DNA of 64,000 nt, from the NCBI RefSeq assembly GCF_000472925.1, contig NZ_AXAS01000010.1, forward strand, positions 1 through 64,000. The letters are read 5' to 3'. The notes beneath the pieces were generated by a model that worked only from the letters and a program-made list of their open reading frames with translations, ran no database searches and was not told where the DNA came from. A program made the translations under genes and the position numbers. Source of the DNA: Bradyrhizobium sp. Ec3.3 (GTDB taxonomy: Bacteria > Pseudomonadota > Alphaproteobacteria > Rhizobiales > Xanthobacteraceae). Below are positions 54,092-61,846 of the stretch, in pieces (the first letter of the stretch is position 1; each line of letters opens with the position of its first letter).

Positions 54092-54625
54092 ATGGATGCA
54101 AAGACCAAGCCCGATGCCTATGGCGAACTGATCGAACCGACGACGCTGAGGCTTCAGCGCCTGCTGCCCGGACCGATCGAGCGTGTCTGGGCCTATCTCA
54201 CCGATAGCGACCTCCGCCGCAAATGGCTGGCGGCGGGCGTGATGGAGACGAGGGTCGGAGCGCCCTTCGAGTTCATCTGGCGCAACGATGAGCTCAACGA
54301 TCCCCCAAGCAAGCGCCCGGTCGGCTTTCCCGAAGAGCATCGGATGCAGAGCCGGATCACCGAGTGCGATCCGCCACGAAAGCTTTCGATTGCCTGGAGC
54401 AACAGCGGCGACGTGACCTTCGAACTGGAGCCGAAGGGAAAGGGCGTGGTGCTCACCGTGATCCATCGTCGTCTGCCCGACCGCTCGACCATGCTCAAGG
54501 TCGGCGCCGGCTGGCACATGCATCTCGACATTCTGGTCGCGCGGATCTCTGGCGAGGAGCCGGCGCCGTTCTGGGATGGCTGGGCTCAGCTTCAGCAGGA
54601 CTACGACCGGCGGCTGCCGGGCTGA
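54092..54625 (+). CDS. SRPBCC/AHSA1-domain protein
   Basis: 177 residues. LLPGPIERVWAYLTDSDLRRKWL and the WHMHLDILVARI segment are typical of the AHSA1/START-like lipid- or ligand-binding fold. It commonly sits after an ArsR gene, as here (12-bp gap). GAGGAG precedes ATG 54092. Ligand unknown. Confidence 0.9.
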   Translation: MDAKTKPDAYGELIEPTTLRLQRLLPGPIERVWAYLTDSDLRRKWLAAGVMETRVGAPFEFIWRNDELNDPPSKRPVGFPEEHRMQSRITECDPPRKLSIAWSNSGDVTFELEPKGKGVVLTVIHRRLPDRSTMLKVGAGWHMHLDILVARISGEEPAPFWDGWAQLQQDYDRRLPG

Positions 54626-54659
54626 CGGAACGCACCGAACAACAAACAGGAGGTTAGCT

Positions 54660-55400
54660 ATGCAGACTCATGTCGTTTCGGCGCAGGAGTGGGAAGCTGC
54701 GCGTCAGCGGTTGCTGGTCAAGGAGAAGGCTTCAACCCGAGCCCGTGACGCACTGGCCGCTGAGCGGCGGCGGATGCCGTGGCTTGCGGTGGAGAAGAGT
54801 TACGCTTTCGACGGACCCGAGGGCAAAGCGAGCTTGCTCGACTTGTTCGCGGGCCGCCATCAGCTCATCGTCTACCGGGCTTTTTTCGAGCCGGGCGTGT
54901 TTGGCTGGCCCGACCACGCTTGCCGTGGCTGCTCCATGGTGGCCGACCAGGTCGCCCATCTTGCTCATCTGAACGCGCGCGATACCACGCTCGTCTTCGT
55001 CTCGCGTGCGCCGCAGGCAGACATCGCAGCCCTGAAGGCACGGATGGGGTGGGAGATACCCTGGTACACGATCACGGACGGCTTCGACGCCGACTTCGGC
55101 GTCGACGAGTGGCACGGCACCAACGTGTTTTTCCGCGACGGCAGCAAAGTCTTCCGCACCTATTTCATCAACAACCGCGGGGATGAGCAGATGGGAGGTA
55201 CCTGGAATTACCTCGACATCACACCGCTCGGCCGGCAGGAGGTGTGGGAAGACTCGCCCGAGGGCTATCCCCAGACGCCGACCTACAAGTGGTGGAACTG
55301 GCATGACAATTACGAGGCAGGTGCAGCGCCCGACAAGAGATGGGTCGAGGTGTCGGACGCCGGAGAGGCGGCGTTCCGGAAACAGAGCGCAAAGTCGTGA
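54660..55400 (+). CDS. DUF899-family thioredoxin-like protein
   Basis: 246 residues. MPWLAVEKSYAFDG, LFAGRHQLIVYRAFF, CRGCSMVADQVAHLAHLNARDTTLVFVSRAP and WEIPWYTITDGFDADFGVDE are conserved in DUF899, a thioredoxin-fold family. CRGCS is a CxxC-like pair. It is third in the ArsR operon, and GGAGG precedes ATG. Redox role inferred only. Confidence 0.9.
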   Translation: MQTHVVSAQEWEAARQRLLVKEKASTRARDALAAERRRMPWLAVEKSYAFDGPEGKASLLDLFAGRHQLIVYRAFFEPGVFGWPDHACRGCSMVADQVAHLAHLNARDTTLVFVSRAPQADIAALKARMGWEIPWYTITDGFDADFGVDEWHGTNVFFRDGSKVFRTYFINNRGDEQMGGTWNYLDITPLGRQEVWEDSPEGYPQTPTYKWWNWHDNYEAGAAPDKRWVEVSDAGEAAFRKQSAKS

Positions 55401-55651
55401 GCAAGACCGCCGCGATCGGTGCGGCCAATTGGCTACGCCTCGCGGCCGCGCCGACCTTCGCGATCATGGCGCTGCTGACGGCCGTTCTGGGCGGCGGATC
55501 GCTGGATGCGTTGTGTTCGACAGCGGGAGCGTCGCCGTTCGGTGGAATGGTCCCGATGTACCTGCTGATGAGCGCCTTCCATCTGGCGCCCTGGCTGAAG
55601 CTGATCGGCAGCCGCGCCGGGCTGCCCCGTGCGGCTGAAGGCCCGGCGTAA
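55397..55651 (+). CDS. Small membrane protein of the ArsR operon
   Basis: 84 residues starting at GTG 55397, overlapping the DUF899 stop (GTGA). Two hydrophobic segments (LAAAPTFAIMALLTAVLGGG and MVPMYLLMSAFHLAPWL) predict two helices. No family is named; translational coupling puts it in the operon. Confidence 0.75.
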   Translation: MSKTAAIGAANWLRLAAAPTFAIMALLTAVLGGGSLDALCSTAGASPFGGMVPMYLLMSAFHLAPWLKLIGSRAGLPRAAEGPA

Positions 55652-55703
55652 AACCGAGTGAGCCGGGCGCGGGAGGCCGCGCCCGGTTCGTTGGTGTGAC
55701 GTA

Positions 55704-57029
55704 TCAGTGCAGCGTGGTCTCCGACGCCGCGATCCACGCGACCACGGCCTCCGAGAAGCCGTTGACGCGGGTCCAGCCGCCGTGGCCGACGCCATGCTGA
55801 TACGAGGCGATGTTGACCAGCGTTCCGCGCGCCGCAGGGTCCGGCACCCGGTCGTGGCTCTGCTCGTCGGTGAAGACGATCAGCCGGTCACCCTTGCGGT
55901 CGATCTCGGACACCGCCTTGCCGAGATAGGTCCCGCCATGGGCCTGCGAGTTGATGATCGCATCCCTGAGCGCAAAGCCGCGGCGGGGAGGGACCTTCAC
56001 CACCTCATTGCTGAAGGTGAAGATCTCGACCTCGTCGCAGACCTCGCGGGCGAGGATCGCAAGACCGCACGCGGCCTCCGCGCGCGTCATTTCCGACTGC
56101 GCGGAGAGGGGCGTGAACATCGAGCCTGACACGTCGATCAGGAGCCGCGTGCGGCCAGGCAGCCGCACATGGTCCTTGACCGACTTCAGCATCGCACCTT
56201 CGAGTTCGGGCTCGAAATCCGGCGCGTAGCGCGCGGCCGTGATGAAGCGATAGGGCAGGATACGATCCGTCCGCATCGCCTCGATCGCGCCCGCGATCAC
56301 ATCGCGCGGCACCTGCGCGTTCTGCATCAGGCGCAGATTGCGCAGCAGCGCCATGCCGCCGAGCTTCTTCTCGGCGATCAGCCGCTCGAAGCTCTCGCGC
56401 TTGCTCTTGCCGGCCGAGAGCGAGACCTCCCAGGTGTCGGGGGAGGCGAGCTCGCCGTCGACGAGCTGCTTCCACACCTTCTCCTGCGCTGCGTCCTTCG
56501 GCTTGGCGTGCACCAGGAACAGCACGTCCCTGATCCGCACCGCGCCGTCGCGGTCGTACTTCGCGAGCTGATAGGCGTCGAACTTGGTCAGCGCGCGGGC
56601 AAGACCCTTCTTGACCTGCGCCGACACCGGCTGACGCTTGCGCTGCTGCTGAGGGCCGAGCGCGTCCGCCCAGTAGATCGCGAGCAGCTCCGTCATCTCG
56701 TCGGGGCGCTGGATCACCTGTGCGAGCGTATCGGCAACCAGCGCACGATGCTTCTCGCTACGCGCCATCTCGCGGACCACGAGGAGCGGTGCGTGCCGCA
56801 GCTTCATGATTTCGCGCGCCTCGATCGCAAGCTGCGCAACGCGGGCAGGGGCGACCTTGGGCACGAGTGCCTTGATGCGATCGGCGATCGAAACGCCATC
56901 CTCGTAGAACTGGTCCTCCCAGAGAAGGCAGTTCATCAGCGTGCGCTTCAGCTCCATCTCGGGCGTGAAGCGCACGGCGCGCGCGCCCTCACGCGTGAAG
57001 GCGCGAACGATCTTGTTGAGCCTGACCAT
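55704..57029 (-). CDS. rsr: TROVE-domain Ro60 orthologue (Rsr)
   Basis: 441 residues. The N-terminal two thirds is the TROVE ring of helical repeats (FTPEMELKRTLMNCLLWEDQFYEDG; EIMKLRHAPLLVVREMAR). It is followed by a vWA domain with the MIDAS DVSGS (Asp299, Ser301, Ser303) and FTDEQSHDRVP. Ro60 proteins bind misfolded RNA in the ring cavity and Y RNA on its outer face; in bacteria the complex works with a nuclease such as PNPase. AGGAGG lies 5 nt before ATG 57029. The 3' end of the nearest Y-RNA-like unit is only 40 nt upstream, so array and gene may share a transcript. It converges on the ArsR operon. Confidence 0.96.
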   Translation of the reverse strand: MVRLNKIVRAFTREGARAVRFTPEMELKRTLMNCLLWEDQFYEDGVSIADRIKALVPKVAPARVAQLAIEAREIMKLRHAPLLVVREMARSEKHRALVADTLAQVIQRPDEMTELLAIYWADALGPQQQRKRQPVSAQVKKGLARALTKFDAYQLAKYDRDGAVRIRDVLFLVHAKPKDAAQEKVWKQLVDGELASPDTWEVSLSAGKSKRESFERLIAEKKLGGMALLRNLRLMQNAQVPRDVIAGAIEAMRTDRILPYRFITAARYAPDFEPELEGAMLKSVKDHVRLPGRTRLLIDVSGSMFTPLSAQSEMTRAEAACGLAILAREVCDEVEIFTFSNEVVKVPPRRGFALRDAIINSQAHGGTYLGKAVSEIDRKGDRLIVFTDEQSHDRVPDPAARGTLVNIASYQHGVGHGGWTRVNGFSEAVVAWIAASETTLH

Positions 57030-57068
57030 GACGGCCTCCTCTTAAGTTGATGATGGAATGAAAACGGT

Positions 57069-57185
57069 GCCGGGGAACAAGCGAGGCTGTACTGCCCTTG
57101 CGGGCTTCACAGAGCGGGCTCAATCTCGGAAGAGACGAGGCACCGCCGTTGCGATCACGAAGTAACAGCGCTCTTCACCACCGGC
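57069..57185 (-). ncRNA. Y-RNA-like unit A (no tRNA module)
   Basis: Minus-strand RNA of about 117 nt. Outer stem GCCGG/CCGGC (57181-57185 with 57069-57073), then the conserved 5' strand TGGTGAA (57174-57180) opposite GCTTGTTCC (57074-57082), then inner stem GAGcGCTGT with ACAGCCTC (bulged C). Relative to the other units GAT/ATC is changed to GAG/CTC, a compensatory pair change. The apical part holds hairpin GCCC-GCAA-GGGC but no T or D arm. It is nearest to rsr. Confidence 0.75.
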
Positions 57186-57202
57186 GGTGGTGACGAGAAT
57201 GA

Positions 57203-57368
57203 CACGATCCGGGAACAGGCGATGCTGAGACCCCAGCTTGCAGCTTACCTGCAAGCCGGGTAGCGCTCTGGCCACTGAGCTACCGGTGCATGGTACACCG
57301 GGCGGGATTCGAACCCGCGACCTCTCGATTATCAGTCGAAGTAACAGCTATCTTCACCACGGATCGTG
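57203..57368 (-). ncRNA. Y-RNA-like unit B (YrlA type, tRNA-like)
   Basis: About 166 nt. Outer stem CACGATCCG/CGGATCGTG (9 bp, perfect), TGGTGAA opposite GCCTGTTCC, and inner stem GATaGCTG with CAGCATC. The effector module reads in order: T arm GCGGG-TTCGAAT-CCCGC (57302-57318), closed acceptor-like stem CCGGTG/CACCGG (57283-57301), D arm GCTC/GAGC (57265-57280), and an extra 8-bp hairpin GCTTGCAG/CTGCAAGC. This is the permuted tRNA order of bacterial YrlA RNAs. Probable partner of Rsr. Confidence 0.85.
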
Positions 57369-57375
57369 ATGGGGG

Positions 57376-57533
57376 TGGCGGGGAACGGGCGATGCTGTTC
57401 TGCTCTGTGAGCGGACTGAGCTACGGCATTTCAGCCGGCGGGATACGAACCCGCGACCTCCGCTCCGGCAAGCCAAACGTTGGCAAGCCAAGACGGCGCT
57501 CTACCGAAGTAACAGACATCTTCACCACCGCCA
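57376..57533 (-). ncRNA. Y-RNA-like unit C (YrlA type, tRNA-like)
   Basis: About 158 nt. Outer stem TGGCGG/CCGCCA (6 bp), TGGTGAA opposite GCCCGTTCC, and inner stem GATGtCTGTT with AACAGCATC (one bulged base). The module again runs T arm GCGGG-TTCGTAT-CCCGC (57438-57454), closed stem CGGC/GCCG, D arm GCTC...GAGC. A second GGTAGAGC word near its 5' side looks like another piece of tRNA sequence. Confidence 0.85.
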
Positions 57534-57564
57534 GGCCGAAGCATTCGCATCGGCATTGATGGGT

Positions 57565-57746
57565 ACGCTGGGGAACGGGCGATATCGGCTTTCAGTGACG
57601 ACAACACAGGATTGTCCTTGCGGAGGGACCCTGCGCCGGGCCGCGTGCAAGCCTTTTCCGAGGCCGCATCCCGGTGCGTGTGTCAAAGGCGGGAGGCATA
57701 CCCGCTTTGCCGGGGAGGAAGTATCCGACATCTTCACCACCAGCGT
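57565..57746 (-). ncRNA. Y-RNA-like unit D (T-arm-like hairpin only)
   Basis: About 182 nt, the first unit of the array. Outer stem ACGCTGG/CCAGCGT (7 bp), TGGTGAA opposite GCCCGTTCC, inner stem GATGTCGG/CCGATATC (8 pairs, one G-T). The apical module keeps a hairpin GCGGG-TATGCCT-CCCGC (57689-57705) with T-arm dimensions, but the T-loop sequence is lost and no D arm follows. Confidence 0.75.
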
Positions 57747-57989
57747 CGGTTGAGCCGCGAACATCGCGGCAAACCGATTTACGAAAACTCTATCGCGGCG
57801 CTGTCGACGCGCCGCCGTTTGCGAACCCTTTCGAGGTTCGCTCTGCCATCGGTGTCCGGCTCATCGCCTCGTTCCCTCCGGCAGGCCCCGCGCGCTTGGG
57901 CACGCGCTTCTCCAGCGCGGGCCCCGGGATCCGGGTCTCCCGTTCCGGCGTCATGCCGGGGTATTCGAACGGGCCGCGCGGCGGGCAAC
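57747..57989. other. Upstream region of the Y-RNA array
   Basis: A perfect hairpin GCCGCGA/TCGCGGC (57754-57770) lies just upstream of unit D. No coding signature. The promoter for the array and possibly for rsr should be here; I cannot fix a -35/-10 pair. Confidence 0.4.
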
Positions 57990-58023
57990 AAAAAACCCTC
58001 CGGAGCGGCTGGCTCGGGAGGGT
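57990..58023 (-). terminator. Rho-independent terminator, leftward
   Basis: On the minus strand ACCCTCC (58023-58017) pairs with GGAGGGT (58001-57995), with an inner GAGC/GCTC, followed by six T (57995-57990). It would end a transcript arriving from the right, about 250 nt before unit D. Confidence 0.65.
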
Positions 58024-58135
58024 CCGTGAGAAGCGGACTTTCGATCTCGCTCTCAAGCGAGATCGCTCCCATGAGCCGGGCATGCGCTATCGATCGGTCC
58101 GAGACCGTTCGACAGTCGCGCAAATCTTTCGTAGC
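57990..58135 (-). ncRNA. Candidate small RNA or attenuated leader
   Basis: Minus-strand region with a 9-bp hairpin GATCTCGCT/AGCGAGATC (58043-58064) followed by the terminator at 57990-58023, and no coding frame on that strand. The 5' end is a guess. It could be an independent sRNA with CCUCC-type loop sequence, or a leader upstream of the Y-RNA array. Confidence 0.3.
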
Positions 58136-58237
58136 GATGGTTCATCACTCGGTTCATGGTCTTTTCTCGAACGGAAGTGTTCGCGAGGGCGCGGGACATA
58201 CGCCCGCAACTTGCGGATGTCAAGCGTGCTCGAAGAC

Positions 58238-58918
58238 ATGCAGCAGACGGAAGAGGGGATGCCAATCTATCTCGGCCTCGACGGCTTTCGGTTCGGCTGG
58301 GTCGCTGCCTGGATCGATCAGCGCGGCGATCATGGGTTCGACTATGCGCCTGGTCTCACGCGCTTGCTTGCGATGTCGCACAGGCGGGCGATGATCGACA
58401 TGCCGATCGGATTGAAGACGACGGGCTATCGGGTCTGCGATCTTCGCGCCCGCGAACTGGTCGGCGCTGCGGTCTTCCTCGGCGCGCGTCGCGATCTCTG
58501 GACGTTTCCGGACATGGCAGCTGCGAACCGGCATTATTGGCAGCGGGGCGACAAGGGCGTGTCGTGCCAGCTCTGGAACATCAGGGACAAGATCAGGGAG
58601 CTCGACGATGTCATGACGCCGGAGCGCCAGAAGACGATCGGCGAAGCGCATCCGGAGTTGATTTTCTGGAGTCTTGCGGGCGAGCGAAGGCTGGAACGAA
58701 AGACGTCGGCGACCGGCCGCGAACAGCGCATTCGGCTGCTGGAGAAACAGGGTTTTGCCAAGCTCCGGAAATGGCTGACGCAGCGTCACGGCACCGGCAT
58801 CGGGCGTGACGATCTGATCGACGCCTGTGCCTGCGCGATTGCCGCGCGCGACAGCACCAGTTGCCTCGATGGCGAGGATCCAGATCCGCGCGGCTTGCGG
58901 ATGGAGATCAACTATTGA
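58238..58918 (+). CDS. DUF429-domain protein (RNase H-like fold)
   Basis: 226 residues. PIYLGLDGFRFGWVAAWID (first acidic strand), RRAMIDMPIGL, then DLRARELVGAAVFLGARRDLWTFPD and GIGRDDLIDACACAIAAR are the conserved DUF429 segments; the fold is predicted to be RNase H-like with acidic residues. Activity unproven. It is divergent from the Y-RNA array. Starts at 58217 and 58259 are also possible. Confidence 0.85.
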   Translation: MQQTEEGMPIYLGLDGFRFGWVAAWIDQRGDHGFDYAPGLTRLLAMSHRRAMIDMPIGLKTTGYRVCDLRARELVGAAVFLGARRDLWTFPDMAAANRHYWQRGDKGVSCQLWNIRDKIRELDDVMTPERQKTIGEAHPELIFWSLAGERRLERKTSATGREQRIRLLEKQGFAKLRKWLTQRHGTGIGRDDLIDACACAIAARDSTSCLDGEDPDPRGLRMEINY

Positions 58919-58947
58919 GAGCGATCAGGTGCCCGATCGCTTCCGCC

Positions 58948-59148
58948 TCAGGTGCGGCCGGCATGAGCACGGCGCTGCATGAGATGCTGCCGAAGTTGAT
59001 CTTCCTGGTGCTCCAGCCTCAAAGCTCTATCTTCAAAATCCGCGGCCATCGCCCGTAGCCGTCGCGCGGCTTCGTTATGGGCAAGGTCGTTCGCGACCCG
59101 GCGACAACGCTCGGCGTGATCGAGCAAGGCGCGCTTCTCGATGTTCAT
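58948..59148 (-). CDS. Small conserved hypothetical protein (66 aa)
   Basis: Helical, charged: MNIEKRALLDHAERCRRVANDLAHNEAARRLRAMAADFEDRALRLEH. Short proteins with this AERCRRxAxDLxxxEAARRLRxxAxxFExRA pattern are frequent in Bradyrhizobium; function unknown. Confidence 0.6.
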   Translation of the reverse strand: MNIEKRALLDHAERCRRVANDLAHNEAARRLRAMAADFEDRALRLEHQEDQLRQHLMQRRAHAGRT

Positions 59149-59293
59149 CCCTCGACAACGCGGGCGTGGCTCAATGGTCCCTCGCTCTGGTTTTGGAACA
59201 GAGCGGGAAAGAGTGGCAATCTTTTCGCGCGACCAAGGAACATGACGAACGAGCCGACGTTTAGAGATCAAGTTATGCTGAGGGACAAATGCA

Positions 59294-59440
59294 ATGAACG
59301 ATGTCAGCCAATTGGCGACCGCGATGCTTGCGATCGCCTTTACGGCGATGCTGCTGGTGACGGGGCAATGGTTCATGGAGTATCGGCTGCAACATGAGGC
59401 AGAGACTCCGCTCGCGGCGATGATGACGCTGCCGCCATAG
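59294..59440 (+). CDS. Small membrane protein (48 aa)
   Basis: ATG 59294 to TAG 59440 with GAGGGA about 8 nt upstream. One transmembrane helix (LATAMLAIAFTAMLLVTGQWF) and a short tail rich in Glu and Met. No family. Confidence 0.45.
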   Translation: MNDVSQLATAMLAIAFTAMLLVTGQWFMEYRLQHEAETPLAAMMTLPP

Positions 59441-59571
59441 GCGCGTCGGGCGGGCTCGTGCTGGACTTCATCCTCGTGACCGGAACGTGCAGGCGGCATG
59501 GCCTGTGATCTTGTGTTGTTCCGCGCCGCGCCTAGATTAGATGCGCTCCAACACACGCATCCAAGGTCCTG

Positions 59572-60276
59572 ATGTCCGATCTCTCAGCCTTCCCCATCAC
59601 CAAGCGCTGGCCCGCGAAGAATCCCGAACTCCTTCAACTCTACTCCCTTCCGACGCCGAACGGCGTCAAGGTCTCGATCATGTTGGAGGAGATCGGGCTG
59701 CCTTACGAGGTCCATCTCGTCGATTTCGGCAAGGACGACCAGAAGACGGTGGAATTCCTCTCGCTCAATCCGAACGGCAAGATCCCGGCGATTCTCGATC
59801 CCAACGGTCCCGGCGGCAAGCCGTTGCCGCTGTTCGAATCCGGCGCGATCCTGCAATACCTCGCCGAGAAGACCGGCAAGCTTCTGCCGCAGGAGGCGGC
59901 GCGCCGCTACCAGACCATCCAGTGGGTGCACTTCCAGATGGGCGGCATCGGGCCGATGTTCGGCCAGGTCGGCTTCTTCCACAAATTCGCCGGCAAGGAG
60001 TTTGAGGACAAGCGGCCGCTTGAGCGCTACGTGGGCGAGTCCAGGCGCCTGCTCGGTGTCATGGAAACGCATCTAGTCGGCCGGCAGTGGTTCATGGATG
60101 ACGATTACACCATCGCCGACATCTCCATGCTTGGCTGGGTACGCAATCTCGTCGGCTTCTACGGCGCTGGCGATCTCGTCGAATTCAGCCAGTTCAAGTC
60201 GGTCGCGGCCTGGCTCGAACGGGGCCTTGCGCGCCCGGCCGTACAGCGCGGGTTGAACATTCCGAAGCGGCCGTGA
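59572..60276 (+). CDS. Glutathione S-transferase (YfcG/Ure2-like)
   Basis: 234 residues. N-terminal thioredoxin-like domain with YSLPTPNGVKVSIMLEEIGLPYE, NPNGKIPAI and LFESGAILQYLAEK (glutathione-binding ES); C-terminal helical domain with WFMDDDYTIADISMLGWV. It is cytoplasmic and may act as a disulfide reductase or transferase. Confidence 0.95.
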   Translation: MSDLSAFPITKRWPAKNPELLQLYSLPTPNGVKVSIMLEEIGLPYEVHLVDFGKDDQKTVEFLSLNPNGKIPAILDPNGPGGKPLPLFESGAILQYLAEKTGKLLPQEAARRYQTIQWVHFQMGGIGPMFGQVGFFHKFAGKEFEDKRPLERYVGESRRLLGVMETHLVGRQWFMDDDYTIADISMLGWVRNLVGFYGAGDLVEFSQFKSVAAWLERGLARPAVQRGLNIPKRP

Positions 60277-60278
60277 AT

Positions 60279-60408
60279 TAAAGCGTGATCCGGAAAAGTG
60301 TGAAGTGGTTTTCCCTCGCGACAAACGCGGAACGCGTTTGCGCGGAGATCATGCTCAAACAAAAATCTAAAGCGTGATGGCGGTTCATCCTGATCTCATC
60401 GCGCTTTA
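60279..60408. repeat. 130-bp palindrome-ended dispersed repeat
   Basis: It begins TAAAGCGTGAT and ends ATCGCGCTTTA, so its ends are imperfect inverted repeats. TAAAGCGTGAT recurs inside near 60368. It resembles a well-known Rhizobiales extragenic repeat. Its right end contributes the stop codon of the TSUP gene. Confidence 0.65.
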
Positions 60409-61191
60409 GCTCAGCGCCTTCCAGGTCATGTAGAGTGCCATCAGCGAGACGAGCCCGACCATGATCCGGCGCAGCACTGATTTGCTCACGCCATTGGCCA
60501 TGCGTGCGCCGAGATCAGTGCCGATCCAGAGGCCGGCAAGAATGCCGATGATGGCCGGCCAGCCGACCATGAGCCCCTTGCTCCAGTAGATCCAGGCGGC
60601 CGGAATGTTGGTCGGAATAACCGAGAAGATGAGGCTGACGAGTTGCGCCCGATGTTGCGGCACGCGCAGGCCAGCGGCGAGGCCGACCGTGATCGCGAGG
60701 CCGCCGCCGATACCCATGAAGCCGGAGGAAAAGCCGGCCAGCGTGCCGATGAGAAACAGAGGGAGCCCGGGCAATTTGTCGGCATTGCCGACCTCGCTAC
60801 TGGCGTCCTTGCGGTCGCGCCGCAGAACCAGAGCTGCGATCAGCGCAACGAGGTAGACGACGTAGGTCCATTGCAGGACCGAGTCGGATACCGCGGCCGC
60901 GGCATAGCCGCCGCTCGCACCACCGACGAGAAATCCGATGCCGATCCAGGCGATCCATTGCAACGGGCTGCGATTGCCACTCTGCCAATAGCGGCGCACG
61001 CCGGCGAGGCCCGTCGGAGGGACCTGGGCGATGAGCGAAGTCCCCTGGGCGACGTGCTGCTCCGCGCCGAGTAGCAGCACGCAGAAGATCACGAGACCGC
61101 CGCCGGGGCTTGTGCCCATGAAGCCCGATGTCACCCCTCCGACGAGGCCAACGCCGACACCTGCCAGCAGGTCATGGATCCAGGACATCAT
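60406..61191 (-). CDS. TSUP-family (TauE/SafE) membrane permease
   Basis: 261 residues, about eight transmembrane helices, with the twin half-repeats of the family: LVGGVTSGFMGTSPGGGLVIF and LAGFSSGFMGIGGGLAITVGL. TSUP proteins export or import sulfite, sulfoacetate or similar organosulfur anions. It directly abuts the TetR gene and is cotranscribed with it. Confidence 0.93.
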   Translation of the reverse strand: MMSWIHDLLAGVGVGLVGGVTSGFMGTSPGGGLVIFCVLLLGAEQHVAQGTSLIAQVPPTGLAGVRRYWQSGNRSPLQWIAWIGIGFLVGGASGGYAAAAVSDSVLQWTYVVYLVALIAALVLRRDRKDASSEVGNADKLPGLPLFLIGTLAGFSSGFMGIGGGLAITVGLAAGLRVPQHRAQLVSLIFSVIPTNIPAAWIYWSKGLMVGWPAIIGILAGLWIGTDLGARMANGVSKSVLRRIMVGLVSLMALYMTWKALS

Positions 61192-61824
61192 TCAGGCCCT
61201 GGTCCTTCGTTTGACGTCGTGTCTGGTGATGCGGAAGCCGTCGATCACGCCGGTGACGGCCGCCATGCAGGCTTTGCTGTCGAACTCCTCGCCCCAGCAT
61301 TTTTGCAGCACAAAGCCCTGAAAGATCGCGATCAGCGTACGCGCGATCGCATCGGCGCCGAGATCGCGCTTGATGAGGCCATCGTGCTGGGCACGCTCGA
61401 CCAGCGCGACGATCAGCGCGCGCGGCATGTCGATGCCTTCGACGACGCTGGTGCGGACGCGGCGGTTGCGCAGGGCCTCGGCCCAGCCGTGGATTCCGAC
61501 GCGCCGGCGCGCCTCGCCGGCGGGATCGGTGAGCCATTGCGCGTAGACGCGAACCAGCGCGTGGAGTCGCTCCAGCGGATCGCCGGACCCTTGCGCGACC
61601 GAGTTGAGCACGGCCTCGCGGCGATGCCGGTCGTCGGCCAGCGCCTCGATGAGATCGTCCTTGCTCTGGAAGTAGAGGTAGACCGCGCCGTGGCTGAGCC
61701 CGGAGCGCTTGACGATGTCGGCCATGCCGGTCTGGTGGAAGCCGTCTTCGGAGAAGCAGGCGAGGGCGGCCTCGAGAATCTGCTGGCGCCGGCTTTCACG
61801 CTGTCTTTCGCTGATCTTCGGCAT
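61192..61824 (-). CDS. TetR/AcrR-family transcriptional regulator
   Basis: About 210 residues. N-terminal HTH (RQQILEAALACFSEDGFHQTGMADIVKRSGLSHGAVYLYFQSKDDLIEAL), then a helical ligand-binding domain. ATG 61824 (MPKISERQRE) is the family-like start. It probably represses itself and the TSUP gene; an inverted repeat lies upstream. Confidence 0.94.
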   Translation of the reverse strand: MPKISERQRESRRQQILEAALACFSEDGFHQTGMADIVKRSGLSHGAVYLYFQSKDDLIEALADDRHRREAVLNSVAQGSGDPLERLHALVRVYAQWLTDPAGEARRRVGIHGWAEALRNRRVRTSVVEGIDMPRALIVALVERAQHDGLIKRDLGADAIARTLIAIFQGFVLQKCWGEEFDSKACMAAVTGVIDGFRITRHDVKRRTRA

Positions 61825-61846
61825 CGCGGCTAGCCCCGCTAAATAA

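Noticed and set aside
57230..57480. tRNA genes suggested by GGTTCGAATCCCGC and TAGCTCAG words
   Set aside because: The T arm comes before the D arm on the minus strand and the acceptor-like stem is closed by a loop. No frame gives a standard cloverleaf; the order fits YrlA RNAs.
57290..57559. Plus-strand open frame of 89 codons over the array
   Set aside because: It translates the antisense of the tRNA-like T arms (AGFEPATSRLS-type), a well-known false protein.
57069..57746. CRISPR-like array
   Set aside because: Units are 117-182 bp, the conserved parts are paired RNA strands separated by variable modules, and no cas gene is present.
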